From Tautonia sociabilis (GTDB lineage Bacteria; Planctomycetota; Planctomycetia; Isosphaerales; Isosphaeraceae): a stretch of DNA of 64,000 nt. Each line of letters opens with the position of its first letter. Positions within the stretch are counted from its first letter, which is position 1. Position numbers and translations under genes: made by a program. Below the pieces are notes generated by a model. It worked only from the letters and a program-made list of their open reading frames with translations, made no database searches and had not been told where the DNA came from. This document shows positions 21,654 through 29,729 of this stretch, piece by piece. The stretch is from NCBI RefSeq assembly GCF_003977685.1, contig NZ_RYZH01000005.1, positions 1 through 64,000 of the forward strand, written 5' to 3'.

Positions 21654-22643
21654 ATGCGAGCCGTCGTCATCGCCCGGATCGGGGGACCGGAGGCGCTGGA
21701 GGTTCGGGACGTCCCCCGTCCCGAGGCGAGGGGGGACCGGATCCTGGTCCGAGTCCGGGCCGCCGGCCTGAACCGGGCCGACACGCTCCAGTCTCGAGGG
21801 ATGTACCCGGCCCCGCCGGGGGATCCGGCCGACATCCCGGGCCTGGAGTTCGCCGGCGAGGTGGAGGAGAAGGGGCCCGACGCGATCGGGCCGCTCCGGC
21901 CGGGGGACCGCGTCTTCGGCATCGTCGGCGGCGGGGGGCTGGCGGAATACGTCGCCCTGCCGGAGCGCATGGCGGTGCCGATCCCCGAGAACCTCGACTG
22001 GGCCGCCGCCTCGGCCGTGCCGGAGGCGTTCCTGACTGCCTTCGACGCGATCGACCACCAGGCCGAGCTCCGATCGGGGGAGGCGGTCCTGATCCACGCC
22101 GTCGGCGGCGGGGTCGGCTCGGCGGCAGTCCAGATCGCGAAGGCGATGGGCTGCCCAACCTTCGGCACGGCCCGGACGGCGGAGAAGCTCGAACGCTTGA
22201 AGGAGTACGGCCTCGACGTGGGGATCGACACCTCGGCGGAGGACTTCGTCGCGGTGGTCCGGGAGCGGACCGACGGCCTCGGTGTGCCGGCGATCATCGA
22301 CCACGTGGGAGGGCCCTACCTGGCGAACGACCTCGCGGCGTTGGCGACCCGAGGCCGGATCGTCGTGGTCGGGCTGCTCGGAGGGCGGAAGGCCGAACTG
22401 GACCTGGCCGCCCTGCTGGCGAAACGGGCGAGGATCGTGGGCACGACGCTCCGAGCCCGGCCGATCGAACAGAAGATCGCCGTGACCCGTCGCTTCGCCG
22501 ACCGGGTCGTCCCCTGGCTGGCCCGGGGGCTCGTCCGGCCGATCGTCGACCGGGCCTTCCCGATCGATCAGGTCGTCGAGGCCGCCCGGCACGTGGAGTC
22601 GAACCAGGGGTTCGGCAAGGTCGTGCTGACGATGGACCCCTGA
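21654..22643 (+). CDS. Quinone oxidoreductase, zinc-independent MDR family
   Basis: A 329-residue NADPH-dependent quinone oxidoreductase of the medium-chain family (QOR/PIG3 type). The catalytic domain has AAGLNRADTLQSRGMYPAPPG and GLEFAGEV. The Rossmann domain has VLIHAVGGGVGSAAVQIAKAMG and later IIDHVGGPYL and VVGLLGG. The structural zinc cysteines of alcohol dehydrogenases are absent, as expected. The ATG at 21654 is chosen because MRAVVI is the usual opening; a GTG at 21639 would add five residues. It converges with the LarA-like gene with only 13 bases between stops. Confidence 0.9.
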   Translation: MRAVVIARIGGPEALEVRDVPRPEARGDRILVRVRAAGLNRADTLQSRGMYPAPPGDPADIPGLEFAGEVEEKGPDAIGPLRPGDRVFGIVGGGGLAEYVALPERMAVPIPENLDWAAASAVPEAFLTAFDAIDHQAELRSGEAVLIHAVGGGVGSAAVQIAKAMGCPTFGTARTAEKLERLKEYGLDVGIDTSAEDFVAVVRERTDGLGVPAIIDHVGGPYLANDLAALATRGRIVVVGLLGGRKAELDLAALLAKRARIVGTTLRARPIEQKIAVTRRFADRVVPWLARGLVRPIVDRAFPIDQVVEAARHVESNQGFGKVVLTMDP

Positions 22644-22656
22644 GCTCCCCGGCGGC

Positions 22657-24030
22657 TCAAGGGCCGGCGACCCCCGGCGAGGGACAGTAGGTCAGCCCTC
22701 CGCTCGGGAAGACCCGGACGATCGGAGCCGACACCCCCTGGGCATCGAGCAGGAGGGAGGCGACCCGCCAGAGGTCCTCCTCGTCCGAGAACAGGCGAAT
22801 GGGGCCGAGGCGAGGGCCGATCCGATCGCGCAGGGGAGGGGCGAAGACGAGCACGTCGCGGTCGACGACCAGTTCCCGAGCCCAGCGGACCATGAACGAG
22901 GCGGCGCTGCCCGAGGCCCGAGCCATCCGGTCGGCCGCCGCCAGCCCTCTCCTCATGATCGCTCCGCCGACCGCTCCGCCAGCGGCGATCGCCCGCAGGG
23001 CGGGCAAGGGGAAGGAGCGGTCGATCTCTCCCGGATCGGTCCAGAAGAGGCCGACGAGGATCCCGCCCGGCCGGCAGCCGGCGCGGTGGTTGAGCAGGAC
23101 CTTGAAGCTCTGCATCGGGTCCCCCGGCCAGGGGGCATTGCCGGCGACGACGACATCGGCCGGGGCCGAGACCGGGGCTCGGTAACGACGGGCGACCTCG
23201 GCGGAGAGCACGTCCTGGACCGCGTCGGGGTGGCCGGTCGCGACCCGGAAGACCAACCCGGGGGGACCGAGAACGTGGCTGATCGAGGCGCAGGGACCGA
23301 GTTTCGCCGCCGCCTCCCGGATGGCTCGGCGCATCGGGTTGGCGTCGGCCGTCGAGCCAAGCAAGCCTCCCGTGTCGCCGCCGAGGCCGACGCGATGAAT
23401 CGCCCCGAGCGTCGATCGGTGGCTTGTGCCGGGGAAAATCAACTTGTACCCGCCGCCGAATCCGGCCTGGAGATGCGGCAACACGGAGCCGATCAAGATA
23501 CGCAGGTCCGCCTGCGCGACCGGCCGAAAGACGAGCACCGGGATGCCGTCGGCCGTCTCGCCAAGGTCCTCGTACTGCGACCGGTCGTCCACCGGCGGAC
23601 TGAAGCAGCGGAAGGACGAGGCGATGGCGTCCCCCACTCGGCGGCGCATCGCCTCGTCGTCGACCGCATGGTGCCGGCCGACCCCAACGCTTATGCTGAT
23701 CCGATCCTCTGAAACGCCCGCCGAGCGCAGGCGGTCGAGCACAATCGGCAGGGCCTCGCGCACGGGAGTCCAGCGCGAGGGGTCGTCCACGACGATCGCC
23801 ACCGACGTCCCGGGACCGACCAGGGTTTCGAGCCTCCCGAGCGGCCCCTCGGGGGCGTCCAGTGCGGCTCGGAGGGCCGAGGGATAGTCGGCGATCGGCC
23901 CGGAGAGGTCGGGGAGGATCACCTCGGGCTCGGGCCACCTGGAAGGAGGCGACAGGGCCATCGGCGGGCCGTCTCCCCAGGGGATGGGGATGGGAATGGC
24001 GGCTCGGGGGTCGGTCGGGGCGGCGTGCAT
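22657..24030 (-). CDS. LarA-like (lactate racemase family) protein
   Basis: A 457-residue protein of the nickel-dependent lactate racemase superfamily (LarA/DUF2088). The N-terminal domain has TSVAIVVDDPSRWTP and VGVGRHHAVDDEAMRRRVG. The hinge carries FGGGYKLIFPGTSHRST with the Lys that in LarA holds the pincer nucleotide. The C-terminal domain follows with DVVVAGNAPWPGD. LarA needs LarB/C/E to make its cofactor, and none of these is in the window, so the substrate and even the cofactor are open. The ATG at 24030 has GGAGG upstream. It lies 35 bases behind the asparagine synthetase gene on the same strand and may be co-transcribed with it. Confidence 0.75.
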   Translation of the reverse strand: MHAAPTDPRAAIPIPIPWGDGPPMALSPPSRWPEPEVILPDLSGPIADYPSALRAALDAPEGPLGRLETLVGPGTSVAIVVDDPSRWTPVREALPIVLDRLRSAGVSEDRISISVGVGRHHAVDDEAMRRRVGDAIASSFRCFSPPVDDRSQYEDLGETADGIPVLVFRPVAQADLRILIGSVLPHLQAGFGGGYKLIFPGTSHRSTLGAIHRVGLGGDTGGLLGSTADANPMRRAIREAAAKLGPCASISHVLGPPGLVFRVATGHPDAVQDVLSAEVARRYRAPVSAPADVVVAGNAPWPGDPMQSFKVLLNHRAGCRPGGILVGLFWTDPGEIDRSFPLPALRAIAAGGAVGGAIMRRGLAAADRMARASGSAASFMVRWARELVVDRDVLVFAPPLRDRIGPRLGPIRLFSDEEDLWRVASLLLDAQGVSAPIVRVFPSGGLTYCPSPGVAGP

Positions 24031-24065
24031 GGGGAAGCCTCCGTGCGGTCGATCGGGCGGACAGC

Positions 24066-26036
24066 CTACGAGATCGGCCGCCCGGCCGCCAGGCCCGCTT
24101 CGGTCGGGGAGGGGGCGGCATCGATGTGGTGGCGGAACCAGAGCTCCAGCATGAGCAGGGCCCAGAGCCGGTAGGCGTGGTCCCGGCGGCCCTCCCCATG
24201 CTCGGCGATCATCTCCTCGACCGCCTCGGGGCGGAACAGGCCGCGGCCGAGGCAGGAGGGGTCGAGCAGCACGTCGCGCAGCTCGTCCTTGAGCTCTCCC
24301 CGGAACCAGCGGTCGATGGGCACGCCGAAGCCCATCTTCGGGCGGGTCCGGATGGCGGGCGGCAGCAGCTCGGCGAAGGCCCGCTTGAGGATCACCTTCG
24401 ACCGCCCCCGGCGGAGCCGGAGCTTGCGGCCGACGGGCATCGCCAGCGCCAGCTCGACGACCCGGTGGTCGAGGAACGGCCCGCGGCACTCCAGGCCGTG
24501 GGCCATGCTGGCGATGTCGACCTTGACGAGCAGGTCGCCGGGCAAATAGGTGATCAGATCGGCGATCATCGCCTGAGTGACCGGATCGCGTCCGGGAGCG
24601 ACGCCGAGGGCTCGGCGGAGCACATCCGCCGGGTCGGCGTCGTCGGGGTCGGCCTCGGCGGCTCGGGAGAGGGTGTCGAGGAAGTCGTCGGCATAGAGGC
24701 CGGCGCGGGTGGCCTCGTCGAAGCTGGTCATCCAGCGGAGGTAGCGGTCGGCCGGCGGCAGGCCGAGGGCCTCGAGCCAGCGTTTCGCCGATCGGAGGCG
24801 GGTTTTGGCCCGGCTCGACGCGGGCACGGCCCTCGCGACCGGGCCGCCGAGCCAGCGGCCGACCCCGCCGGGGAGCTTCGCCACGAATTCGGCCAAGGCG
24901 ACGGCTCGGTAGCGGTCGTAGCCGCCGAACAGCTCATCGCCGGCGTCGCCGGTCAGGGCGACGGTGACGTGTTCGCGAGTCAGCCGGGAGACGTGCCAGG
25001 TGGGCAGCGCGGAGCTGTCAGCGAAGGGTTCGTCGAAGTGCCGGGCGAGGCCGGGGAGCGTCTCCCAGGCCTCGGGGCGGACGACGAAGGCGTGGTGCTC
25101 GGTCCCCAGGTGCTCGGCGGCCATGCGGGCGTAGCCGCTCTCGTCGAAGGCGGGGTCGTCAAAGCCGATCGAGAACGTCTTCACGCGATGGCCCGCGTGT
25201 TTCTGCATCAATCCGACGATGATCGTCGAGTCGATCCCGCCGGAGAGGAAGGCGCCGAGGGGAACGTCGGCGGCCATCTGCTCTCGGACGGCGGCCTCGA
25301 GCGTGGCGCGGAGGCGATCCTCGTCCTCGAGGGCGGGGCGGCGTTCCTCGAGCTCCCAGTCGGGCTCCCAGTAGCGGTGCAGCTCCAGTCGGCCGTCGTG
25401 CCAGACGGCGTAATGGGCCGGCGGCAGCTTGTACACCCCCCGGAGGATGGTTCGGGGATGGGGGACGTAACCGAAGGTGAGGTAGCGGTCGAGCGCCAGC
25501 GGGTCGAGCTCTCGGGGCAGCTCGGATCCGGGCAGGGCGAGCAGCGCTTTCAGCTCGCTGGCGAAGAGGAGTCGGTCGGCCTCGAGGCGGTAGACCAGCG
25601 GCTTCTGGCCGAGGCGGTCTCGGGCCAGGACGAGCCGGCGGCGCGGGGCGTCCCAGACGGCGATGGCGAACATCCCGCGCAGGAGGCGGGCGAAGCCGGG
25701 GCCCTCGTCCTCGTAGAGATGGCTGATGACCTCGGTGTCGCCGGCCGATCGGAGTGAGTGCCCCCGGGCCTCCAGGCGGTTGCGGAGCGAGGGGAAGTTG
25801 TAGATCTCCCCGTTGAAGGCGACCCAGACGGAGCCGTCCTCGTTGCTCATCGGCTGGTGGCCGCCGGGGAGGTCGAGGATCGAGAGGCGCCGGAAGCCGA
25901 GGGAGGCGTGGGCGTCTCGGTACGAGCCGAGGTCGTCGGGCCCCCGGTGCTCCAGCCGGGCGATCATCGCGTCAAGCTGCCCGTCCGTCAGGCCCGCTCC
26001 GGCGTCGGTCCAGGCCGCCCCGCAGATGCCGCACAT
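24066..26036 (-). CDS. asnB: Asparagine synthetase, glutamine-hydrolysing
   Basis: A 656-residue two-domain amidotransferase. The N-terminal Ntn-hydrolase glutaminase starts with MCGICG (Cys2 is the nucleophile) and has RLSILDLPGGHQPM and NGEIYNF. The synthetase domain has the ATP pyrophosphatase loop SGGIDST and ALTGDAGDELFGGYDRY. It converts aspartate to asparagine, or a related substrate: this long AsnB class also occurs in exopolysaccharide and peptidoglycan-modification clusters. Nothing is truncated. Start ATG is fixed by Cys2. The next gene downstream is a LarA-like protein 35 bases away. A DUF4058 gene is divergent 80 bases upstream. Confidence 0.93.
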   Translation of the reverse strand: MCGICGAAWTDAGAGLTDGQLDAMIARLEHRGPDDLGSYRDAHASLGFRRLSILDLPGGHQPMSNEDGSVWVAFNGEIYNFPSLRNRLEARGHSLRSAGDTEVISHLYEDEGPGFARLLRGMFAIAVWDAPRRRLVLARDRLGQKPLVYRLEADRLLFASELKALLALPGSELPRELDPLALDRYLTFGYVPHPRTILRGVYKLPPAHYAVWHDGRLELHRYWEPDWELEERRPALEDEDRLRATLEAAVREQMAADVPLGAFLSGGIDSTIIVGLMQKHAGHRVKTFSIGFDDPAFDESGYARMAAEHLGTEHHAFVVRPEAWETLPGLARHFDEPFADSSALPTWHVSRLTREHVTVALTGDAGDELFGGYDRYRAVALAEFVAKLPGGVGRWLGGPVARAVPASSRAKTRLRSAKRWLEALGLPPADRYLRWMTSFDEATRAGLYADDFLDTLSRAAEADPDDADPADVLRRALGVAPGRDPVTQAMIADLITYLPGDLLVKVDIASMAHGLECRGPFLDHRVVELALAMPVGRKLRLRRGRSKVILKRAFAELLPPAIRTRPKMGFGVPIDRWFRGELKDELRDVLLDPSCLGRGLFRPEAVEEMIAEHGEGRRDHAYRLWALLMLELWFRHHIDAAPSPTEAGLAAGRPIS

Positions 26037-26116
26037 GGCGTTACCGATCCCGAGGAGAATGGTAGGGTCGAGGTCCCCGATCGATCGTCGCCGATTGCCC
26101 GAGAGGAGGCCACGCC

Positions 26117-26935
26117 ATGCCCGGCCGGTTCCCGGGGATGGACCCGGATCTGGAGGATGCCGACCTCTGGCCGGGACTCCACCAGGGGTTCATGACCTTC
26201 TTGTGGTCGACGCTCAACGAACAACTTCCCGACCGCTACGTTGCCAACCTGAACGAACGGCTCGACATCGACGACCCGAACCGGTCGATCATCCCCGACG
26301 CCTCCGTCTTCGAACGATCATCCCTGGGAGGGCCTCCCCGGGGCAACCCCGCCTCGGCGGCGGTGGCCGTGCTTGACCCGCCCTGGCTGGTGGACTGGCC
26401 GGCCGAGGAGATCCGTGAGGGGTTCGTCGAGATCCTTCCCGTGCGAGAGCCGGAACGGGTGGTTGCGGTGATTGAGCTGCTCAGCCCCTCGAACAAGGTC
26501 AGCGGCTCGACGGGCCATCTCTCCTACCACAACACGCAGCGAGAAGTCCTCGGAAGTCCCGCCCACCTGATCGAGATCGACCTGCTCCGGGGAGGGGAGC
26601 ATACGGTCGCCGTTTCGCGATACCAGTTGACCCGGCGGGGATCCTACGACGATCTCGTCTGCCTGAACCGAGGAGGAGGCCCCCGCTGGCGGTCGGAGGT
26701 CTGGGCCCGGACGATCCGGGACCGGCTGCCTCGGATCGCGGTACCGCTGCTGGACGATGATCCGGATCTCGTGCTCGACGTGCAGCCGTTGCTCGATCGC
26801 TGCGACGACGCCGGTGCCTATGCCCGACGGATTGACTCCTCCCGCGAGCCGGTGCCTCCGCTGACGCGGGCCGACGCGGAGTGGGTCGACGACCTGCTGC
26901 GATCGGCCGGGCTGCGCGGTGGCGGGGCCGGCTGA
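26117..26935 (+). CDS. DUF4058 family protein
   Basis: A 272-residue cytoplasmic protein of the DUF4058 family, found widely in planctomycetes and cyanobacteria without known function. Hallmarks are the opening MPGRFPGMDPDLE, the central IELLSPSNKVSG, the IEIDLLRGGEHT block, and QPLLDRCDDAGAY near the end. The acidic/lysine arrangement around ELLSPSNK and EIDLLR recalls PD-(D/E)XK-like restriction folds (own impression). The ATG at 26117 follows GAGAGGAGG. It converges with the GNAT gene (6 bases between stops). Confidence 0.85.
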   Translation: MPGRFPGMDPDLEDADLWPGLHQGFMTFLWSTLNEQLPDRYVANLNERLDIDDPNRSIIPDASVFERSSLGGPPRGNPASAAVAVLDPPWLVDWPAEEIREGFVEILPVREPERVVAVIELLSPSNKVSGSTGHLSYHNTQREVLGSPAHLIEIDLLRGGEHTVAVSRYQLTRRGSYDDLVCLNRGGGPRWRSEVWARTIRDRLPRIAVPLLDDDPDLVLDVQPLLDRCDDAGAYARRIDSSREPVPPLTRADAEWVDDLLRSAGLRGGGAG

Positions 26936-26941
26936 GGCCGG

Positions 26942-27460
26942 TCAGAACGAGGCGAACGCCTCGTGGTAGCGGATCGACCCGGAGCGGCCCGAGAGGGAGC
27001 CGGGACGCAGTTCCAGGGCGAGGAAGACGTCGTCGGGCACGTCGTACTCGCTTCGCAGGCCGAACGAGGAAGCGGGGCGAAAGCCGAAGCGGGGGTAATA
27101 CTCCGGGTGCCCGAGGACGACGACCGCGACAGCGCCGAGCGCCCGGCAGGTGTCGAAGCCGAGACGAACGAGGGCGGAGCCGACCCCTCGGCGCTGGTGA
27201 TCGGGGAGAACGGCCATCGGGGCCAGACCCAGGAGCCGAGGCGATCCCTCGGCCGGTTGGCCGGCGATCGTGACCGGGCTGAAGACGAGATGGCCGACGA
27301 TCACCCCCCCCTGCTCCGCCACGATCGAAACGAACGGCCGGGCCTCGGAGCGGAGGGCGTCGACGAGGTTGGCCTCGTCGGGGCGGTCGAACGCCCGCTC
27401 GTTGACGAGGCGGATGGCGTCGCGATCGTCGGGGCGTTCCTCTCGGAGGATCAGGTCCAT
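26942..27460 (-). CDS. GNAT-family N-acetyltransferase
   Basis: A 172-residue GNAT acetyltransferase of the YhbS type. The opening LREERPDDRDAIRLVNERAF is typical, and the acetyl-CoA loop is LPDHQRRGVGSALVRLG (Q/RxxGxG/A pattern, motif A). It ends with a YHEAF motif seen in this subfamily. The acceptor is unknown. It follows the VOC gene by 13 bases on the same strand, so the two form a small operon. The ATG at 27460 is chosen because the GNAT fold begins there; a longer frame to 27553 overlaps the VOC gene. Confidence 0.85.
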   Translation of the reverse strand: MDLILREERPDDRDAIRLVNERAFDRPDEANLVDALRSEARPFVSIVAEQGGVIVGHLVFSPVTIAGQPAEGSPRLLGLAPMAVLPDHQRRGVGSALVRLGFDTCRALGAVAVVVLGHPEYYPRFGFRPASSFGLRSEYDVPDDVFLALELRPGSLSGRSGSIRYHEAFASF

Positions 27461-27473
27461 TGGCGGTTCGACC

Positions 27474-27845
27474 TCAGCGCACGGCGTTCGGGTCGAAGTG
27501 GGGGTTCTCGATGATCCCGAAGACGTTCCCGAACGGGTCGAGCACCGAGGCAACCTTGATGCCGCCGCCGACGTCGGTCACGGCCTCTCGGGCGGTCGCG
27601 CCTAGCTCCAGGAGCCGGGCGAGGGCCAAGGCGGCGTCGGGCACGCCCCAGTAGGCCACGGCGCCCGAGGCCCCGGGGGAGCCGTCGGGCACGAGGCCCA
27701 GCTCGAAGCCGCCGACGTTGAAGCCGACGTAGAAGGGTTCATCGAAGTATGGGTCGATGTCGAGCACCCGGCAATACCAGTCCTTCCCCGCCCCCAGGTC
27801 GGGCGCCGGGTAGATGACGGTCCGCAGGCCCTGGATCATCGGCAT
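27474..27845 (-). CDS. VOC-family (glyoxalase/bleomycin-resistance fold) protein
   Basis: A 123-residue single VOC module. It has the two beta-alpha-beta-beta-beta repeats, with YPAPDLGAGKDWYCRVLDIDPYFDEPFYVGF in pieces at the start and VASVLDPFGNVFGIIENPHF at the end. Metal-binding His/Glu residues of true glyoxalases are only partly visible, so it may be a non-enzymatic or divergent dioxygenase-like member. The downstream GNAT gene is 13 bases away. Two close ATGs (27845 and 27839) are possible starts. Confidence 0.85.
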   Translation of the reverse strand: MPMIQGLRTVIYPAPDLGAGKDWYCRVLDIDPYFDEPFYVGFNVGGFELGLVPDGSPGASGAVAYWGVPDAALALARLLELGATAREAVTDVGGGIKVASVLDPFGNVFGIIENPHFDPNAVR

Positions 27846-27867
27846 CCCCCCTGCCGGTCTGGGTCCA

Positions 27868-28872
27868 TCAGCCTCGCAGCGACCAGGCGGCGAGTTGGAC
27901 GGTCCCCTTGAATGTCTTCATCGCCTCGGTGACGGCGCTGTGCTCGAAGCCGGAGTGCATCTTGCAGTTCTGGCAGCGGCGGTCCTGGCGGCTCTCCCAG
28001 TAGGCCCAGTCGGTCGTCTCCCAGAACTCCCGCCAGTCGTCGATGTAGCCCTCGCCCTCGATGAGGTAGCAGGGGGCCTTCCAGCCCTTGGGGGTGTAGT
28101 TCACGGTCGACCAGGGGGCGCAGGGCAGTTCCTTCAGGCCGGCGGCGAACTCGAGGAAGGTGGGGGTGGCGCAGATCTTGTACTTGCGGGAGAAGTCCCG
28201 GATGGCGCGGAACTTCTCGTGGATCTGCTCCTTGGTCAGGAAGACGTCGGCCTCCACGCTCTCGTATTCGTAGCCGGGGGAGATGAGGATCCCCTTGGCC
28301 TTCAGCTCGTCGACGAGCTGGCAAAGCTGCTCGACCTCGGCCACGTCCGTTTGCTTGTAGACCGTGGTGTTCAGGTAGATGGTGTAGCCAAGATCGTGGC
28401 CCTGGCGGATGGCATCGATGGCGGCGTCGAAGACCCCGGCGCGCCGGGTGATCGCGTCGTGCGTCTCGCGCATGCCGTCGAGGTGGACCATCAGGAAGAG
28501 GTGGTCGCTGGGGGGGATGACGCCGTAGAACTTGTCGTGCAGACGGAGGGCGTTGGTGCAGATGATGATATATTTGTTTCGAGCGATGAGGGCGTCGATC
28601 AGCTCCTTCAGCTCGGGGTAGAGCGTCGGCTCGCCGCCGCAGATGTTGACGATCGGAGCGCCGCAGTCGTCGACGGCCTTCAGGCAGCGCTCGACGCTCA
28701 TGCGGTCCTTCAGCTTGCCGGTGTAGCGCTCGGTCGAGCAGCCGATGCAGGCGAGGTTGCAGGTATAGAGCGGCTCGAGCATCAAGACCGTCGGGTAGCG
28801 ACGGAGGCCGGCCCGTTCCATGCGGTTGCGGTGCTTGGCCTGGGCCAGGGTGAATCCAAAGGGATAGCGCAT
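27868..28872 (-). CDS. hpnH: HpnH-like radical SAM protein (adenosylhopane synthase family)
   Basis: A 334-residue radical SAM enzyme. The iron-sulphur motif is CNLACIGC (CxxxCxxC) after RRYPTVLMLEPLY. The SAM-binding GGEPTLYPE is present, and the C-terminal half has the DUF3463-type region with PCYLIEGEGYIDDW and CQNCKMHSGFE. HpnH adds an adenosyl group to diploptene, the first step towards extended hopanoids (bacteriohopanepolyols). The ATG at 28872 has AAGGAGG. It stands alone: no other hopanoid gene is seen nearby, so the symbol rests on family similarity. VOC and GNAT genes follow on the same strand 22 bases later. Confidence 0.75.
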   Translation of the reverse strand: MRYPFGFTLAQAKHRNRMERAGLRRYPTVLMLEPLYTCNLACIGCSTERYTGKLKDRMSVERCLKAVDDCGAPIVNICGGEPTLYPELKELIDALIARNKYIIICTNALRLHDKFYGVIPPSDHLFLMVHLDGMRETHDAITRRAGVFDAAIDAIRQGHDLGYTIYLNTTVYKQTDVAEVEQLCQLVDELKAKGILISPGYEYESVEADVFLTKEQIHEKFRAIRDFSRKYKICATPTFLEFAAGLKELPCAPWSTVNYTPKGWKAPCYLIEGEGYIDDWREFWETTDWAYWESRQDRRCQNCKMHSGFEHSAVTEAMKTFKGTVQLAAWSLRG

Positions 28873-29029
28873 CGGCCGCTCGCCTCCTTGCCGAGAGGGA
28901 TCCCCGGCGGCTCCCGATCGGGACGCCGGCTTCCTGATTCCCGGCATCATTCCCCAATCGGCTCGGCTCGACAAGCCCAGCCCGTCCAGGACGATCGTGG
29001 GCCGAGGGCGATTGGGTCGCCTCAGCGAA

Positions 29030-29434
29030 TCAGCGACCGGTTCCCACGACGATCAGGTAGGCCGCCATCGCCACGCCGAGCAGCGCGAGGACCAGGGCGA
29101 CGGCCGTCCCCATCCCGGCGCCGGGCAGAGCCCGATCCCCCCGGGAGAGCGAGCCGAGATAGCACCGGTATCGGATCGTCGAGCCGACGAGCACCCAGAC
29201 TCCCATCCCGACCAGCCCCGTGCCGATCCAGAGCGAGGCCCCCGAGCCGGGCTCGGGAGGGTGGTTCCCGACGGCCGCCATCTCGCGGAGGAACCAGCCG
29301 AACCGGGCGACGACGAAGCCGAAGCCCATCAGGGCCATCCCGGTGCGCATCCAGGCCAGCAGGGTCCGCTCGGCCGCCAGGATGACGCGGGGATCGATCT
29401 CGGGGCCGACAGGCCCGGGCTCGGACTGGCTCAT
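29030..29434 (-). CDS. DUF202 (YidH-like) membrane protein
   Basis: A 134-residue inner-membrane protein with three helices and the DUF202 motif AAERTLLAWMRTGMALMGFGF near the N-terminus. The family is widespread and of unknown function; yeast VTC proteins carry a similar domain. It lies 157 bases upstream of the HpnH-like gene on the same strand, and the divergent glycosyltransferase gene is 295 bases away on the other side. Confidence 0.85.
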   Translation of the reverse strand: MSQSEPGPVGPEIDPRVILAAERTLLAWMRTGMALMGFGFVVARFGWFLREMAAVGNHPPEPGSGASLWIGTGLVGMGVWVLVGSTIRYRCYLGSLSRGDRALPGAGMGTAVALVLALLGVAMAAYLIVVGTGR

Positions 29435-29603
29435 GCGTGATGATCCTCGTGCCGGCCGCCGGGGGTCGAGCCGCTCGCCTGACTCCCTTCCTCCCCGATC
29501 GGCCCGGATTATCGAGAGCGGCCGGGGAAGAGGTCAAGCCAGGCCGCCGCTCCGATCGTCGGGCCGTCGAGGGGAGAGGGGAGGTGGCGCCGGCAGGGCG
29601 GGA

Positions 29604-29657
29604 GCGGATCGGGGGGAGGCCGGGGATCAAGCGGATCGGGGGGAGGCCGGGGATCAA
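29604..29657. repeat. Tandem direct repeat, 2 x 27 bp
   Basis: The 27-base unit beginning GCGGATCGGGGGG and ending GGGGATCAA is present twice, head to tail and identical. It lies in the spacer between the DUF202 gene and the glycosyltransferase gene, 73 bases before the latter. It could be a recent slippage product or a paired protein-binding site. Confidence 0.9.
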
Positions 29658-29729
29658 TTGACGGGCCGGCCCGGGTTGCCCTACGATCTCGACCCTCGGG
29701 AGGGAGCCTGCGAGGGTCGGGGGGTGGCG

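Noticed and set aside
23862-25757. 631-residue open frame on the plus strand opposite asparagine synthetase
   Set aside because: Gly/Val/Arg-rich shadow frame; the opposite strand encodes a complete AsnB.
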